Assembly: GCA_035265935.1 (NCBI GenBank)
Contig: DATFOC010000076.1
Span: 1 to 64,000 of the forward strand
Source of the DNA: JACDAN01 sp035265935
Lineage (GTDB): Bacteria > Actinomycetota > Thermoleophilia > Gaiellales > Gaiellaceae
Direction: 5' to 3'
Length of the DNA: 64,000 bases
A program made the position numbers and the translations under genes. The notes beneath the pieces are model-generated. The model ran no database searches and had not been told where the DNA came from. It saw only the letters and a list, made by a program, of their open reading frames with translations. Shown here one piece after another: positions 1 to 8,191 of this stretch (its first letter is position 1; each line of letters opens with the position of its first letter).

Positions 1-114
1 GTTCCCCGCCCCCGCCGCAGGACGAAGCCGACCGCCGCCTCGCGGCAGCGCCGCCTCGAGCAGAAGCGCCGCCGCGGCGAGACGAAACAGCTACGCCGGA
101 AGCCCGAGGACTAG
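1..114 (+). CDS. arfB: Peptidyl-tRNA hydrolase ArfB, C-terminal tail (partial)
   Basis: Only the last 37 codons are inside the window, ending at TAG 112-114. The peptide is extremely basic and contains the run RRLEQKRRRGETKQLRR, which looks like the C-terminal tail of ArfB/YaeJ, a release-factor-like hydrolase that rescues stalled ribosomes. In that family the basic tail enters the mRNA channel. The catalytic GGQ domain would lie left of the window and cannot be checked. Another basic-tailed ribosomal or nucleic-acid-binding protein remains possible. Confidence 0.65.
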   Translation, partial: VPRPRRRTKPTAASRQRRLEQKRRRGETKQLRRKPED

Positions 115-345
115 GCCTAGGAGACGGCTCGCGCGCGCTGCAGCTGGTGGCCGCGGACGTACCCGCATGACCTTCCGCGCGTAGAGGCGCTCGGAGTCCG
201 CGCGATAGACGGCGAGCGCGTTCTGGCCCTCCTGCGGGTGCACCGCCCAGCCCGAACGGGGGAAGAAGTGCGCAATGCACAGGCCCGGCCGCTCGCAGAG
301 GAGGAACGCCACTGGCGCCCCGAAAGGCCGCAAACATAGCGCCAC
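91..345 (-). CDS. Hypothetical protein, weakly supported
   Basis: An 84-codon reading frame with GTG start fills the gap between glmS and arfB and overlaps the arfB end by 24 bp tail-to-tail. Codon third positions are mostly G or C, and the middle part (about residues 10-57) has normal amino-acid composition. The last 25 residues are Arg/Ala/Pro/Leu-rich like a chance frame. No Shine-Dalgarno is seen, and the start lies just past a hairpin that should end the glmS transcript. I do not recognise a family; it may be non-coding. Confidence 0.25.
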   Translation of the reverse strand: MALCLRPFGAPVAFLLCERPGLCIAHFFPRSGWAVHPQEGQNALAVYRADSERLYARKVMRVRPRPPAAARASRLLGLVLGLPA

Positions 346-347
346 TT

Positions 348-367
348 CCGCGACGAGGCCGTCGCGG
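348..367 (-). terminator. Hairpin after glmS
   Basis: A perfect 8-bp stem (348-355 with 360-367) closes a 4-nt loop about 22 nt after the glmS stop codon on the minus strand. There is no U-run, which is common for actinobacterial terminators. It probably ends the rplM-rpsI-glmM-glmS transcript. Confidence 0.45.
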
Positions 368-388
368 GCGTCCCTCGAACGGGTCGGG

Positions 389-2215
389 TTATTCGACGGT
401 GACGGTCTTCGCCAGGTTCCGCGGCTGATCGACGTTCAGGCCGCGGAGACGCGCGATGCGGTAGGCGAGGAGCTGCAGCGGCACGACGGCGAGCACCGCC
501 TGGAGGAAGGACGGCGTGCGCGGGACGTAGATGACGTCGTCGGCGTGATGCTGGATGTCCTCGTTCCCGTCCGTCGCAACGGCGATCACATGCGCGCCGC
601 GCGCCCGGGTCTCCTGGATATTCGAGACGATCTTGTCGTAGACGTGAATGTTGGTCGCGACGACGACGACCGGAGTCCCCTCGTCGAGCAGCGCGATCGG
701 GCCGTGCTTCATCTCGCCGGCGGAGTACGCCTCGGTCGGGATGTACGAGATCTCCTTCAGCTTCAGTGCGCCCTCGAGCGCGACGGGTAGCCCGATGTGG
801 CGGCCGAGGTAGAGGAAGAAGTCCTGCTGGTAAAAGCGCTGTGCGATCTCCTCGATGGGGTGGTCGCCGTCGAGGAACCGCGCAACCTTCTTGGGGAGGG
901 TGTAGACCTGGTCGACGATGTAGGAGATCTCGTTCGGCGGCAGGGTGCCGCGCATCTCGGCGAGCTTCAGGCCGACGAGGTACAGCAGGGCGACCTGCGC
1001 CGTGAATGTCTTCGACGCCGCGACGCCGACCTCGAGCCCGCAGCGCGTGTAGAGCGTCGAGTCGACCTCGCGGGTGATGTGCGAGCCCATCATGTTCGTG
1101 ATCGCGACCGTGTGAGCGCCCTTCTCGCGGGCCAGCCGCATCGCGCCGACGGTGTCGCGCGTCTCGCCCGACTGCGAGATCCCGATCGCCAGGGTGTTCT
1201 CGTCGATTACCGGGTTCCGGTAGATCCACTCGGAGGCGATGTCCGGCTCGACAGGGATCCGGGCCCACTCCTCGAGCACGTAGCGGCCCACGACACCGGC
1301 GTGGTACGCGGTGCCGCAGGCGAGGATGACGATGCGGCGCAGGTCGGCCAGCTGCTGGAAGTCCATGCCGAGGCCCTCGAGGACGAGCTTCCCATGGCGC
1401 GTGCGGTCGCCGATCGTTTCGGCGATTGACTCGGGCTGCTCGTAGATCTCTTTGAGCATGAACGTCTCGTAGCCGCCCTTCTCGGCGCTTTCGTCGTCCC
1501 AATCGAGCTCAAGGGGCTCGTGGTCGACGGGCTGTCCGTCGGCGCGGACGAACTCGACGCTGTCGGGCGTGATCGAGACGATGTCGCCGTCGTCGGGGAA
1601 GACCACGTTGCGCGTCTCGCCGAGGAAGGCGGCCGCGTTGGAGGCGAGGAAGTTCTCTTGCTTCCCGAGACCCACGACGAGCGGTGTCTGGCACCGGGCG
1701 CCTACCAGCAGGTTTGGGTGGTCGCGGTGGATCACGACGAACGTGAAGTGGCCCTCGAGCTCCTCGTAGGTTTTGACGACGGCCTCGGTCAGGTCGCCGT
1801 CGTAATGGGCCTCGATCAGGTGCGAAACCGTCTCTGCGTCAGTCTCGGAGCTGAAAGTGTGACCCTCCGCCTTGAGCCTCTCCTTCAGCTCGCGGTAGTT
1901 CTCCACGATCCCGTTGAGGACGATCGCCAGCTGCCCTTCCTCGCACGCCGTCAGCGGGTGGGCGTTGCCCTCAGTGACGGCGCCGTGCGTCGCCCAGCGG
2001 GTGTGGCCGAGACCCGTCGTCGAGCCCGAGCCGTTCGTCAACACTGCCTGCTTCAGGAACTGGAGGTTCCCAACGGCGCGGACGTACTCGAGGCCGTCGT
2101 TCTCGAGGAGCGCAATCCCCGCGGAGTCGTAGCCGCGGTACTCCAGGCGCTCGAGGCCCTGGATGAGGAGCGGCTTCGCTGCTCTCGGCCCGACGTATCC
2201 GATGATTCCGCACAC
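389..2215 (-). CDS. glmS: Glutamine--fructose-6-phosphate aminotransferase (isomerizing)
   Basis: GlmS converts fructose-6-phosphate and glutamine to glucosamine-6-phosphate, the first step to UDP-GlcNAc. The 608-residue length matches the family (about 609). The protein begins MCGIIGYVG, so Cys2 becomes the N-terminal nucleophile of the class II glutaminase domain (about 1-240). Two SIS sugar-isomerase domains follow (about 285-600), and the C-terminus KTVTVE is typical. The GTG start is fixed by this Cys2 and by a strong Shine-Dalgarno, AGGAGGT read on the minus strand (2221-2227). A longer in-frame frame upstream is basic non-homologous sequence. It lies 94 bp after glmM. No glmS ribozyme fits in that gap. 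Confidence 0.97.
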   Translation of the reverse strand: MCGIIGYVGPRAAKPLLIQGLERLEYRGYDSAGIALLENDGLEYVRAVGNLQFLKQAVLTNGSGSTTGLGHTRWATHGAVTEGNAHPLTACEEGQLAIVLNGIVENYRELKERLKAEGHTFSSETDAETVSHLIEAHYDGDLTEAVVKTYEELEGHFTFVVIHRDHPNLLVGARCQTPLVVGLGKQENFLASNAAAFLGETRNVVFPDDGDIVSITPDSVEFVRADGQPVDHEPLELDWDDESAEKGGYETFMLKEIYEQPESIAETIGDRTRHGKLVLEGLGMDFQQLADLRRIVILACGTAYHAGVVGRYVLEEWARIPVEPDIASEWIYRNPVIDENTLAIGISQSGETRDTVGAMRLAREKGAHTVAITNMMGSHITREVDSTLYTRCGLEVGVAASKTFTAQVALLYLVGLKLAEMRGTLPPNEISYIVDQVYTLPKKVARFLDGDHPIEEIAQRFYQQDFFLYLGRHIGLPVALEGALKLKEISYIPTEAYSAGEMKHGPIALLDEGTPVVVVATNIHVYDKIVSNIQETRARGAHVIAVATDGNEDIQHHADDVIYVPRTPSFLQAVLAVVPLQLLAYRIARLRGLNVDQPRNLAKTVTVE

Positions 2216-2309
2216 CCGGGACCTCCTTCGTCGTTCTTTGCCGCGTTTCGCTTCCCCCTCGAAAACGCACAAGAGCCCGGCTTTCGAGCGACCCCCTCTT
2301 CGCGGTCGA

Positions 2310-3572
2310 CTAGCCGAGCTCTCGACGAACGAGAGCCGAGATCCTAGCACAGAGGGAGGCCGCTTCCTGTTCGTTTTCGGCCTCTGCGAGGATCCTGACC
2401 AAAGGTTCGGTCCCCGATGGGCGAACCAGGACCCTTGCCCCCCCGTCGAGCTCCCGATTGAGCGACTGCACCTCCGCAAGCAGGTCGTCCGGGAGCTCTC
2501 GAACCTGCACCCGAAGGTTCTCCTTGACCTGCGCGAACCGGGGCATGACCGCCGCAGCCTCAACGAGGGTTCGACCCTCGAGGGCGCGACAGAGGAGCAG
2601 CGCGGCGGCCAGCCCGTCGCCGGTCACATGACCGTCGAGGCAGATCAGATGACCGGACTGCTCCCCGCCCAGGATGGCGTCCTCCCGCCGAAGGGCCTCG
2701 AGCACGTAGCGGTCGCCGACGTCCGTGGTCACGACGCGGATCCCGTGATCGGCCATCAGCCGGTGGAAGCCGAGGTTGGTCATCACGGTGACAACGACCG
2801 TGTCGACCTGAAGGTAGAGCGCGAGGATCGCGAGGATCTGGTCGCCGTCGACGATCTCGCCGGCGCCGTCCACGGCGAGCATGCGGTCGCCGTCTCCGTC
2901 GAAGGCCACGCCGAGATCCGCGCCGGCCCCGACTACCTGCTCTTGCAACAGCCTGAGGTCGGTGGCACCGCAGCCGACGTTGATGTTCGTCCCATCCGGC
3001 TTGTCTGCAAGCGGCAGGACCTCGGCGTCGAGCCGCTCGAACGCGGAAGGGGCGATCCCCGAGTAGGCGCCGTTCGCGCAGTCGACGGCGACCGTGAGGC
3101 CTCCCAGCGGGGACCCGAACCGGTCGAGAACGTGCTCCGTGTAGCTGTCGGCGGCCACGCCGATTCGATCGATCGCCCCTCGCTCGCCCCGAGGCGGCTC
3201 CCCCAGCAGGGCCTCGATTTCCTCCTCGGCCGCGTCGGTGAGCTTCTGCCCGGCGCCGTCGAAGAACTTGATCCCGTTGTACTCCGGCGGGTTGTGCGAG
3301 GCCGAGACGACGATGCCGAGGTCGAGCGACAGCAGGGCGACGGCGGGCGTGGGCAGCACGCCGCCGAGCACCGCGTTGCCGCCGACCGACTGGACGCCCG
3401 CCGCGAAGGCGTCCTCGAGCATCGGTCCGGATTCCCGCGTGTCGCGCCCGATGAAGGCGCGCCCGCGTCCGGACCAGAGCGTGGCGGCCCGGCCGAGCCG
3501 CTCCACGAGCTCGGGCGTCAGCGTCTCGCCGACGATCCCGCGAACGCCATCTGTGCCGAAGTAGCGCCGCAC
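2310..3572 (-). CDS. glmM: Phosphoglucosamine mutase
   Basis: GlmM interconverts glucosamine-6-phosphate and glucosamine-1-phosphate, directly serving the glmS product. Visible landmarks are the N-terminal YFGTDGVRG, the phosphoserine loop SASHNP with the active serine at about residue 92, the metal loop DGDGDR (225-230), a GEQSGH sugar-binding motif and RPSGTEP near residue 390. At 420 residues it is about 25 shorter than the usual 445 but keeps all four domains. It has a GTG start 11 bp after rpsI, so it is probably co-transcribed with the ribosomal genes. Confidence 0.96.
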   Translation of the reverse strand: MRRYFGTDGVRGIVGETLTPELVERLGRAATLWSGRGRAFIGRDTRESGPMLEDAFAAGVQSVGGNAVLGGVLPTPAVALLSLDLGIVVSASHNPPEYNGIKFFDGAGQKLTDAAEEEIEALLGEPPRGERGAIDRIGVAADSYTEHVLDRFGSPLGGLTVAVDCANGAYSGIAPSAFERLDAEVLPLADKPDGTNINVGCGATDLRLLQEQVVGAGADLGVAFDGDGDRMLAVDGAGEIVDGDQILAILALYLQVDTVVVTVMTNLGFHRLMADHGIRVVTTDVGDRYVLEALRREDAILGGEQSGHLICLDGHVTGDGLAAALLLCRALEGRTLVEAAAVMPRFAQVKENLRVQVRELPDDLLAEVQSLNRELDGGARVLVRPSGTEPLVRILAEAENEQEAASLCARISALVRRELG

Positions 3573-3583
3573 GGCGCGCGAGG

Positions 3584-3979
3584 CTACCTCTTCGAGAACT
3601 GAGGAGCCTTGCGGGCCTTGTGGAGGCCTGCCTTCTTGCGCTCCACGATCCTGGCGTCGCGCGTGAGGAAGCCCTCGCGCTTCAGCACCGTCCGAAGCTC
3701 CGGGTCGGCCTCGACGAGCGCTCGGGCGAGCCCATGACGGATTGCCTCCGCCTGGCCGGTCGGGCCTCCGCCCTCGACGCGGACTCGCAGGTCGTAGGTC
3801 CCCTCGGCGGCGGCGACCTTGAGCGGCGCCATCAGCGCCGTGCGGTGGGTGGCGCGCGGGAAGTACTCCTCGATCGTCCGGCCGTTGATCCAGGTGGCGC
3901 CGTCGCCCGGGCGCAGGATCACGCGTGCGATCGACGTCTTCCGCTTGCCAGTGCCCTGGTACTGCGCGACGGCGCTCAC
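3584..3979 (-). CDS. rpsI: 30S ribosomal protein S9
   Basis: This 131-residue protein contains the S9 hallmarks: TGKRKTSIARV near the N-terminus, INGRTIEEYFPR, the GGGPTGQAEAIRHGLARAL core and the basic C-terminal tail ending FSKR that reaches the P-site tRNA. The GTG start overlaps the rplM stop by 4 bp (GTGA), which implies translational coupling. The rplM-rpsI pair is near-universal in bacteria. Length is normal. Confidence 0.98.
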   Translation of the reverse strand: MSAVAQYQGTGKRKTSIARVILRPGDGATWINGRTIEEYFPRATHRTALMAPLKVAAAEGTYDLRVRVEGGGPTGQAEAIRHGLARALVEADPELRTVLKREGFLTRDARIVERKKAGLHKARKAPQFSKR

Positions 3980-4419
3980 GCCTTGACCTCCTCGGGCAGC
4001 GGCTTCGGGTCCTGGGCCTCGTGCGGATGCTCGGGCCCGGCGTAGATCTTGAGCTTGGTCAGCTGGGCGCGGCTGAGACGGTTGCGAGGGAGCATCCCCT
4101 TGACCGCCTTGCGCAGCACCTCGGTCGGCCTGCGGTCGAGCTGCTCGCGCAGCGTGCGCGTCCGCAGCCCTCCGGGGTAGCCCGAGTGCCGGTGGTAGAG
4201 CTTCTCATCGAGCTTCTTGCCGGTGACGGCGATCTTCTCCGCGTTCACGACGACGACGAAGTCACCCGTATCCACGTGCGGCGTGTACTGGGCCTTGTGC
4301 TTGCCGCGGAGCGTGTCCGCGATGCGCGTCGCGAGACGCCCGAGGGTCTGCCCCTCGGCGTCGACGACGTACCAGCGGCGATCGACCTCGCCCGGCTTTG
4401 CGTTCCAGGTTTTGCCCAT
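3976..4419 (-). CDS. rplM: 50S ribosomal protein L13
   Basis: The protein has 147 residues and begins MGKTWNAKPGEVDRRWYVVD. It carries the L13 signature region (VVNAEKIAVTGKK, YHRHSGYPGG, KGMLPRN) and binds 23S rRNA early in 50S assembly. The ATG at 4419 was chosen over an in-frame start 16 codons earlier because L13 homology begins here. No clear Shine-Dalgarno precedes it. A TACCAT box at about 4452-4457 could be the promoter -10 of this four-gene operon. Confidence 0.97.
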   Translation of the reverse strand: MGKTWNAKPGEVDRRWYVVDAEGQTLGRLATRIADTLRGKHKAQYTPHVDTGDFVVVVNAEKIAVTGKKLDEKLYHRHSGYPGGLRTRTLREQLDRRPTEVLRKAVKGMLPRNRLSRAQLTKLKIYAGPEHPHEAQDPKPLPEEVKA

Positions 4420-4467
4420 ACGGAAAAGAGGCGGACACACCGGCCCGCCGACGCCCGATGGTAGCAA

Positions 4468-4611
4468 TCAGCGCTCTTCGCCGTCCTTGCGGCCCCCGAC
4501 CCAGACGGCGAGACCGATCGCGACGATCAGGAGGGCCGCCGTGACCTCGACCACCGCGCCGGCGACCCCGCCATGGGCGAACAGCGGGACTAGCCCGAGG
4601 AGAGCAGCCAC
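4468..4611 (-). CDS. Small two-helix membrane protein
   Basis: A 47-codon frame overlaps the end of the upstream polytopic membrane gene by 22 bp. It encodes two hydrophobic stretches (about residues 1-12 and 15-36; the second includes TAALLIVAIGLAVWV) and a charged C-terminus GGRKDGEER. It is too hydrophobic and well-formed to be an obvious chance frame, and the end-to-start overlap suggests coupled translation. The start could be this GTG or another GTG four codons earlier. I do not recognise a family. Confidence 0.45.
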   Translation of the reverse strand: MAALLGLVPLFAHGGVAGAVVEVTAALLIVAIGLAVWVGGRKDGEER

Positions 4612-5972
4612 AGCCCCGTGCACGTGTAGAGCACCATCAGCGCGAGCATCGCGTACTGGGTACGGATCGCCGTCTGCGCCGACGAGAAGAGCGCGATCGC
4701 CTTGTCGTGCGCGAGCACCAGGCCGAGGACGTGCCCGACGACGAGCACGCCCACCTGGACGTACCAGATCGTGTTGGGCCCAAAGACGTTCTCGGCCGGC
4801 TGGAAGTCCGCCGTCCCGAAGATGTCCCAACCCTTCCCGAAGGGATCGGAGGCCAGGAAGATCGCGTCCTGCCCGGCGTCCACGAGCAGCGTGAAGTAGT
4901 GGGCGACCGAGTAGGCGAGCGCGATCGGGATGAGGCTGCCGATGAAGGCTCCGGCGAGGTTGACGTCGGTGTGCCCGATCCGCTTCGCGACATAGACGGC
5001 GAGCGAGTACAGCGCGCCGATGGCGACCACCGCCGTGAGCAGGCCGACGAAGTTGAACCCCATCGAGACGAGATCCGCCTTCGTCGGCGACTCGACGATG
5101 TACCTGACCTCGAGCTCGTACAGCTGGTCCTGCCACCACGTCGCCCGGCTGAGCCCGTCGAAGGCGACCGAGCCGAGCATCACCGACACGAACGCAACGG
5201 TGCCGGGGTGCGAGTCGCCCGCGGCCAGGCTCGACAGCGGCGTGCGGACGACAGCCCGGCGACGCCCGTCCACATCCCTGACGGCGAACGCGGAGATCCG
5301 CGAGAGCAGCCCGAAGTAGACGGCGAAGGCCTCGCCGTTCTCGAGCCAGGGACGGCGGCCGTAGATCAGCATGCCCGCCCAGGTGATCCAGCTGTAAACG
5401 ACGATCGCGAGGGCGAGGGTCCGCGGCTCCGCCGACCGTGGCCAGGCGAGCTCGAGCGTCGCGAAGGCGAGGAACAGCACGGCTGCGGGCCAACGCCCCA
5501 GGCGCTCCGGGTAATCGGCGGCGGCCTCCCAATCTCGGCCGAGCTTCGCCCACAGCCAGGCCACGCCGTCCGCAGCCGCGCTCCACGGGTTCAGGAGGAT
5601 CCAGACGTTCCCGAACAGCACAACGATCGGGACGAGCCCGAGCCAGAAGACGACCCAGATGAAGACCGGCGCGATGTTGTCGCCCGCATCGGGCCTGCCG
5701 AAGAGCGCGGCCAACCAGACGACGACCAGGAGCCCGAACGAGAGCCCGCCGAAGATGATCCGCCAGCCCGGCCACAAGAGGAAGCGCTGCCACGGGTCGG
5801 CGAGCGGCCTACCGGCCTCGTGGCCGGTCAGCCGGGGCTGCTTCCAGAGGACGGCGAGGGCGACGAAGGAAAGGATCAGGATCAGCGAGGCCGCGTAGTA
5901 GAAGAGCCAGCGCGGAACCGGTAGGTCTTGGATCTGGCCAAGGCCATGTGCGAGAGGGAGGGCGATCGTCAT
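4590..5972 (-). CDS. Polytopic membrane protein of unknown function (about 12 TM helices)
   Basis: The 460-residue protein is almost entirely membrane segments: helices start near residues 22, 70, 100, 160, 190, 255, 305, 345 and 410, with charged loops between. It has no signal peptide. His and aromatic residues cluster in the last third (VAHYFTLLVDAGQDAIF, WYVQVGVLVVGHVLGLVLAHD). From memory, proteins of this look in actinobacteria sometimes carry the database label fenitrothion hydrolase; I would not trust that as a function. Its ATG overlaps the stop of the cupredoxin-like gene by 4 bp, so the two are probably made together and may form a membrane redox or metal unit. Confidence 0.8.
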   Translation of the reverse strand: MTIALPLAHGLGQIQDLPVPRWLFYYAASLILILSFVALAVLWKQPRLTGHEAGRPLADPWQRFLLWPGWRIIFGGLSFGLLVVVWLAALFGRPDAGDNIAPVFIWVVFWLGLVPIVVLFGNVWILLNPWSAAADGVAWLWAKLGRDWEAAADYPERLGRWPAAVLFLAFATLELAWPRSAEPRTLALAIVVYSWITWAGMLIYGRRPWLENGEAFAVYFGLLSRISAFAVRDVDGRRRAVVRTPLSSLAAGDSHPGTVAFVSVMLGSVAFDGLSRATWWQDQLYELEVRYIVESPTKADLVSMGFNFVGLLTAVVAIGALYSLAVYVAKRIGHTDVNLAGAFIGSLIPIALAYSVAHYFTLLVDAGQDAIFLASDPFGKGWDIFGTADFQPAENVFGPNTIWYVQVGVLVVGHVLGLVLAHDKAIALFSSAQTAIRTQYAMLALMVLYTCTGLWLLSSG

Positions 5973-6406
5973 CCTTGCGTCGTAATGCGGGCGATCTGGA
6001 CGCCGGTGTCCTCCAGCTCGGCCTCGACAGTGCCGAGGATAGTCGCCCGGAACGCGATGCGCGCAGGCTGTCCTGGCCCGACTTCGCGAATCACGTTATA
6101 GCCGTGGAGATGGACGGTGTCCGGGGCGTCCGAGGTGACGTTGAGAATCACGGGCCGACCGCGTGAGACCGTGATGCGGCGGGGGCCGCCGACGGGAAGG
6201 CCGCCACGAACGACGATCCGCACCTGTGCCGGAGGCGGCCGCCCGGGCGGAGGCGGCGGAGGAGCGGTGGCCGTCCCCGTGGTGGTCGCCTCGGTGGTCG
6301 CCGGAGGCGGGGTCGCCGTCGGCTCGTCGGTGTCGTCCGGGCGGAACACGAGGTACAGCCCAGCAGCCACGACGATGGCGATCCCGACGATCAGAATGCG
6401 ATTCAC
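5969..6406 (-). CDS. Membrane-anchored cupredoxin-like protein
   Basis: The 145-residue protein has one N-terminal helix (about residues 3-20), a Thr/Pro-rich linker (about 27-60) and a C-terminal beta-sandwich of about 85 residues with the cupredoxin-like pattern VHLHGYN, FRATILGTVEAELE and a terminal IARI strand. The domain would sit outside the membrane. Unlike blue-copper proteins it lacks the Cys and Met ligands, so any copper site would rest on the two His of HLHGY. It overlaps both neighbours by 4 bp (GTG start, GTGA; stop in ATGA), pairing it with the polytopic membrane protein. Confidence 0.75.
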   Translation of the reverse strand: MNRILIVGIAIVVAAGLYLVFRPDDTDEPTATPPPATTEATTTGTATAPPPPPPGRPPPAQVRIVVRGGLPVGGPRRITVSRGRPVILNVTSDAPDTVHLHGYNVIREVGPGQPARIAFRATILGTVEAELEDTGVQIARITTQG

Positions 6407-6903
6407 CGCTGGATGGATAGCAGGAGACCGGCCGTGAACTCGGCGGCACCACCGTGCGAGGGGTGCCGGACGTACTCGCCGCCGAGCACGGCGTGCGCCA
6501 CACGGCCGACGGCGATCGGGACCCGGCCGACCAGCAACTCCTCGAGAAACGGCATGCCGCCACGTATTTCGACCGTCGTCGGCCGCCGGTTCGCGCCAAC
6601 CGTCCCCGGATGGCTCGGCACCACGTTCCAGAGCAGCACGTCGTCCGCGATTCCGAGCTCGTCGAGCGTGCGCTGGACGATCGTCGCGGTCGCCTCCGCA
6701 GGCCCGGTTCCGGTCAGCTGGCGCTGGGACGTGAACGGGATCCCGCTCACGCGCGCGCCGCGATAGCCGGCGGCTTCGCCGACGAGGACGTAACGCGCCT
6801 CTCGGCGCCGCTCGAGATACCCGCCGAGCCGGTCGCGACAGACGGCCGACTCCGCGTACTGGTTGAACGTCCGGCCGATCCGCGCCGCGGCGAGCCGTCG
6901 CAC
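6403..6903 (-). CDS. Uracil-DNA glycosylase superfamily protein
   Basis: It probably removes uracil or a related damaged base from DNA. Motif A is GEAAGYRGARVSG (about residues 42-54) and motif B is NVVPSHPG (93-100), with the strand VLLWN before it as in the family 4/5-like branch; the first motif lacks the catalytic Asp of family 1 enzymes. No iron-sulfur cysteine set is visible. The start is uncertain: this GTG gives 166 residues beginning just before the conserved RIGRTFNQYAE, while GTG 6954 or ATG 6972 would add a poorly conserved leader. The stop overlaps the cupredoxin gene by 4 bp. Confidence 0.8.
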   Translation of the reverse strand: MRRLAAARIGRTFNQYAESAVCRDRLGGYLERRREARYVLVGEAAGYRGARVSGIPFTSQRQLTGTGPAEATATIVQRTLDELGIADDVLLWNVVPSHPGTVGANRRPTTVEIRGGMPFLEELLVGRVPIAVGRVAHAVLGGEYVRHPSHGGAAEFTAGLLLSIQR

Positions 6904-6970
6904 GAACGCACGAACGTTTAGGGGTCGGCGAAGGTCGGAATCAGAAACAGACACTTCCGAGGAGGTAAGC

Positions 6971-7096
6971 ATGCGTATCCGTGTCCCGACGAAGTCGCGG
7001 CGCAGCAGAACACCATGGGTGGTCGCCGGGCTCGCGGCTGCCGGTGTCGCCATCGCCGGCGCGGCAGCGGCGCGAAAGTTCCGGTCCGACGACTAG
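6971..7096 (+). CDS. Small basic single-helix membrane protein
   Basis: This 41-codon gene starts at ATG 6971 behind a good Shine-Dalgarno, GGAGGT at 6961-6966. The N-terminus is basic (RIRVPTKSRRSR), followed by one hydrophobic helix (WVVAGLAAAGVAIAGAAA, about residues 16-33) and a charged end KFRSDD. The layout predicts a small inner-membrane protein with its basic end inside. It sits divergently from the glycosylase gene and 36 bp before the phospholipase-D-like gene. No family recognised. Confidence 0.5.
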   Translation: MRIRVPTKSRRSRTPWVVAGLAAAGVAIAGAAAARKFRSDD

Positions 7097-7132
7097 CCCT
7101 CGCCGGCCGCGCAGGCACCGGCATCCGGGAAG

Positions 7133-8191
7133 ATGCGCGGCGTGCTCGAGGTGAGAACGCTGACCGACGGGGGCCAGACCCCCGTCGCGGTGGCGGAGCA
7201 GATCGCCGCCTTTGTGGGCGGTGCCCGGTCGACACTGGACTTCGCCCACTACGACTTCAATCTCGACGGCGACACGGCCGGGATCGTCGGCAGCGCGATC
7301 AAGGCGGCAGCGGCACGAGGCGTGACTGTGCGGTTCGTCTACAACCTCGACCACCGGAACCCGATCCCCGTGCCGCCGCCGCCCGAGCCCGACGGGCTGC
7401 TGATCGCGTCTCTCGAGGTGCCCGTACGGGCGATCGCCGGCGTGCCGGACCTGATGCACCACAAGTACGTCGTGCGGGACAACGAGTCGGTCTGGACGGG
7501 CTCGACCAACTGGACCGAGGATTCGTGGTTACGGCAGGAGAACGTGATCGTGATCGCGGAGTCCCGCGAGCTGGCCGTGCGCTTCACCGAGAACTTCGAC
7601 GAGCTCTGGGACACGGGCGCGGTCGAACGCAGCGGCTTCGTCACCCCGCGGCCCGTGCCCGTCGGGAACCTCCGCGTGCGGCCGTGGTTCGCGCCGGGGA
7701 ACGGCGAAGGCCTGTCGCACCGGATCGGCAAGGCGATCGGACGGGCGCGCAGGCGCGTGCGGATCGCGTCACCCGTCATCACCGCGGCTCCCGTCCTCTC
7801 GACGCTCGCGGAGAAGATCTCAGAAGGCGCGCTCGACATCGCCGGCTGCGTCGACCAACCCCAGGTTCAGGGCGTCATCTACCAGTGGCGCCAGAACGGC
7901 AACATCTCGTGGAAGCTGCCGCTGCTCGAGCGGGTGATGCAGGCGCCGTTCTCGGGCAAGCGCTCGACGCCCTGGGGACCGGGAACGCTCCACGACTTCA
8001 TGCACGCGAAGGTCACCGTTGCGGACGACACGGTCTTCACGGGGAGCTTCAACCTGTCGCGGTCGGGTGAGCTGAACGCGGAGAACGTGCTCGAGTTCGA
8101 GGATCCCGCGCTGGCCGACCGGCTCGCCCGCTACATCGACGAGGTGCGGGCCCGCTACCCGGTGTTCACGGTCGAGCGCTCAGTCGTATGA
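7133..8191 (+). CDS. Phospholipase D-like / HKD-superfamily hydrolase
   Basis: The 352-residue protein contains two complete HKD active-site motifs: HHKYVVRDNESVWTGSTN at about residues 109-126 and MHAKVTVADDTVFTGSFN at about 285-302. Paired HKD motifs form one active site in phospholipase D, cardiolipin synthase and some nucleases; substrate cannot be told. No signal peptide or membrane helix is obvious, so it is probably cytoplasmic. The ATG start is close to the conserved region. Its 3' end overlaps the convergent VOC gene by 12 bp. Confidence 0.88.
   Translation: MRGVLEVRTLTDGGQTPVAVAEQIAAFVGGARSTLDFAHYDFNLDGDTAGIVGSAIKAAAARGVTVRFVYNLDHRNPIPVPPPPEPDGLLIASLEVPVRAIAGVPDLMHHKYVVRDNESVWTGSTNWTEDSWLRQENVIVIAESRELAVRFTENFDELWDTGAVERSGFVTPRPVPVGNLRVRPWFAPGNGEGLSHRIGKAIGRARRRVRIASPVITAAPVLSTLAEKISEGALDIAGCVDQPQVQGVIYQWRQNGNISWKLPLLERVMQAPFSGKRSTPWGPGTLHDFMHAKVTVADDTVFTGSFNLSRSGELNAENVLEFEDPALADRLARYIDEVRARYPVFTVERSVV

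Noticed and set aside
2216..2309. glmS ribozyme/riboswitch
   Set aside because: The gap before glmS is only 94 bp and shows no ribozyme core; the gene appears to be read from the rplM operon.
2216..2563. N-terminal extension of glmS by 116 codons
   Set aside because: GlmS needs Cys as the second residue, a strong Shine-Dalgarno precedes GTG 2215, and the extension overlaps glmM and is basic nonsense-like sequence.
4707..5924. A 405-codon plus-strand frame opposite the 12-helix membrane gene
   Set aside because: Charged, low-complexity mirror frame with no hydrophobic core, while the minus strand encodes coherent membrane helices.
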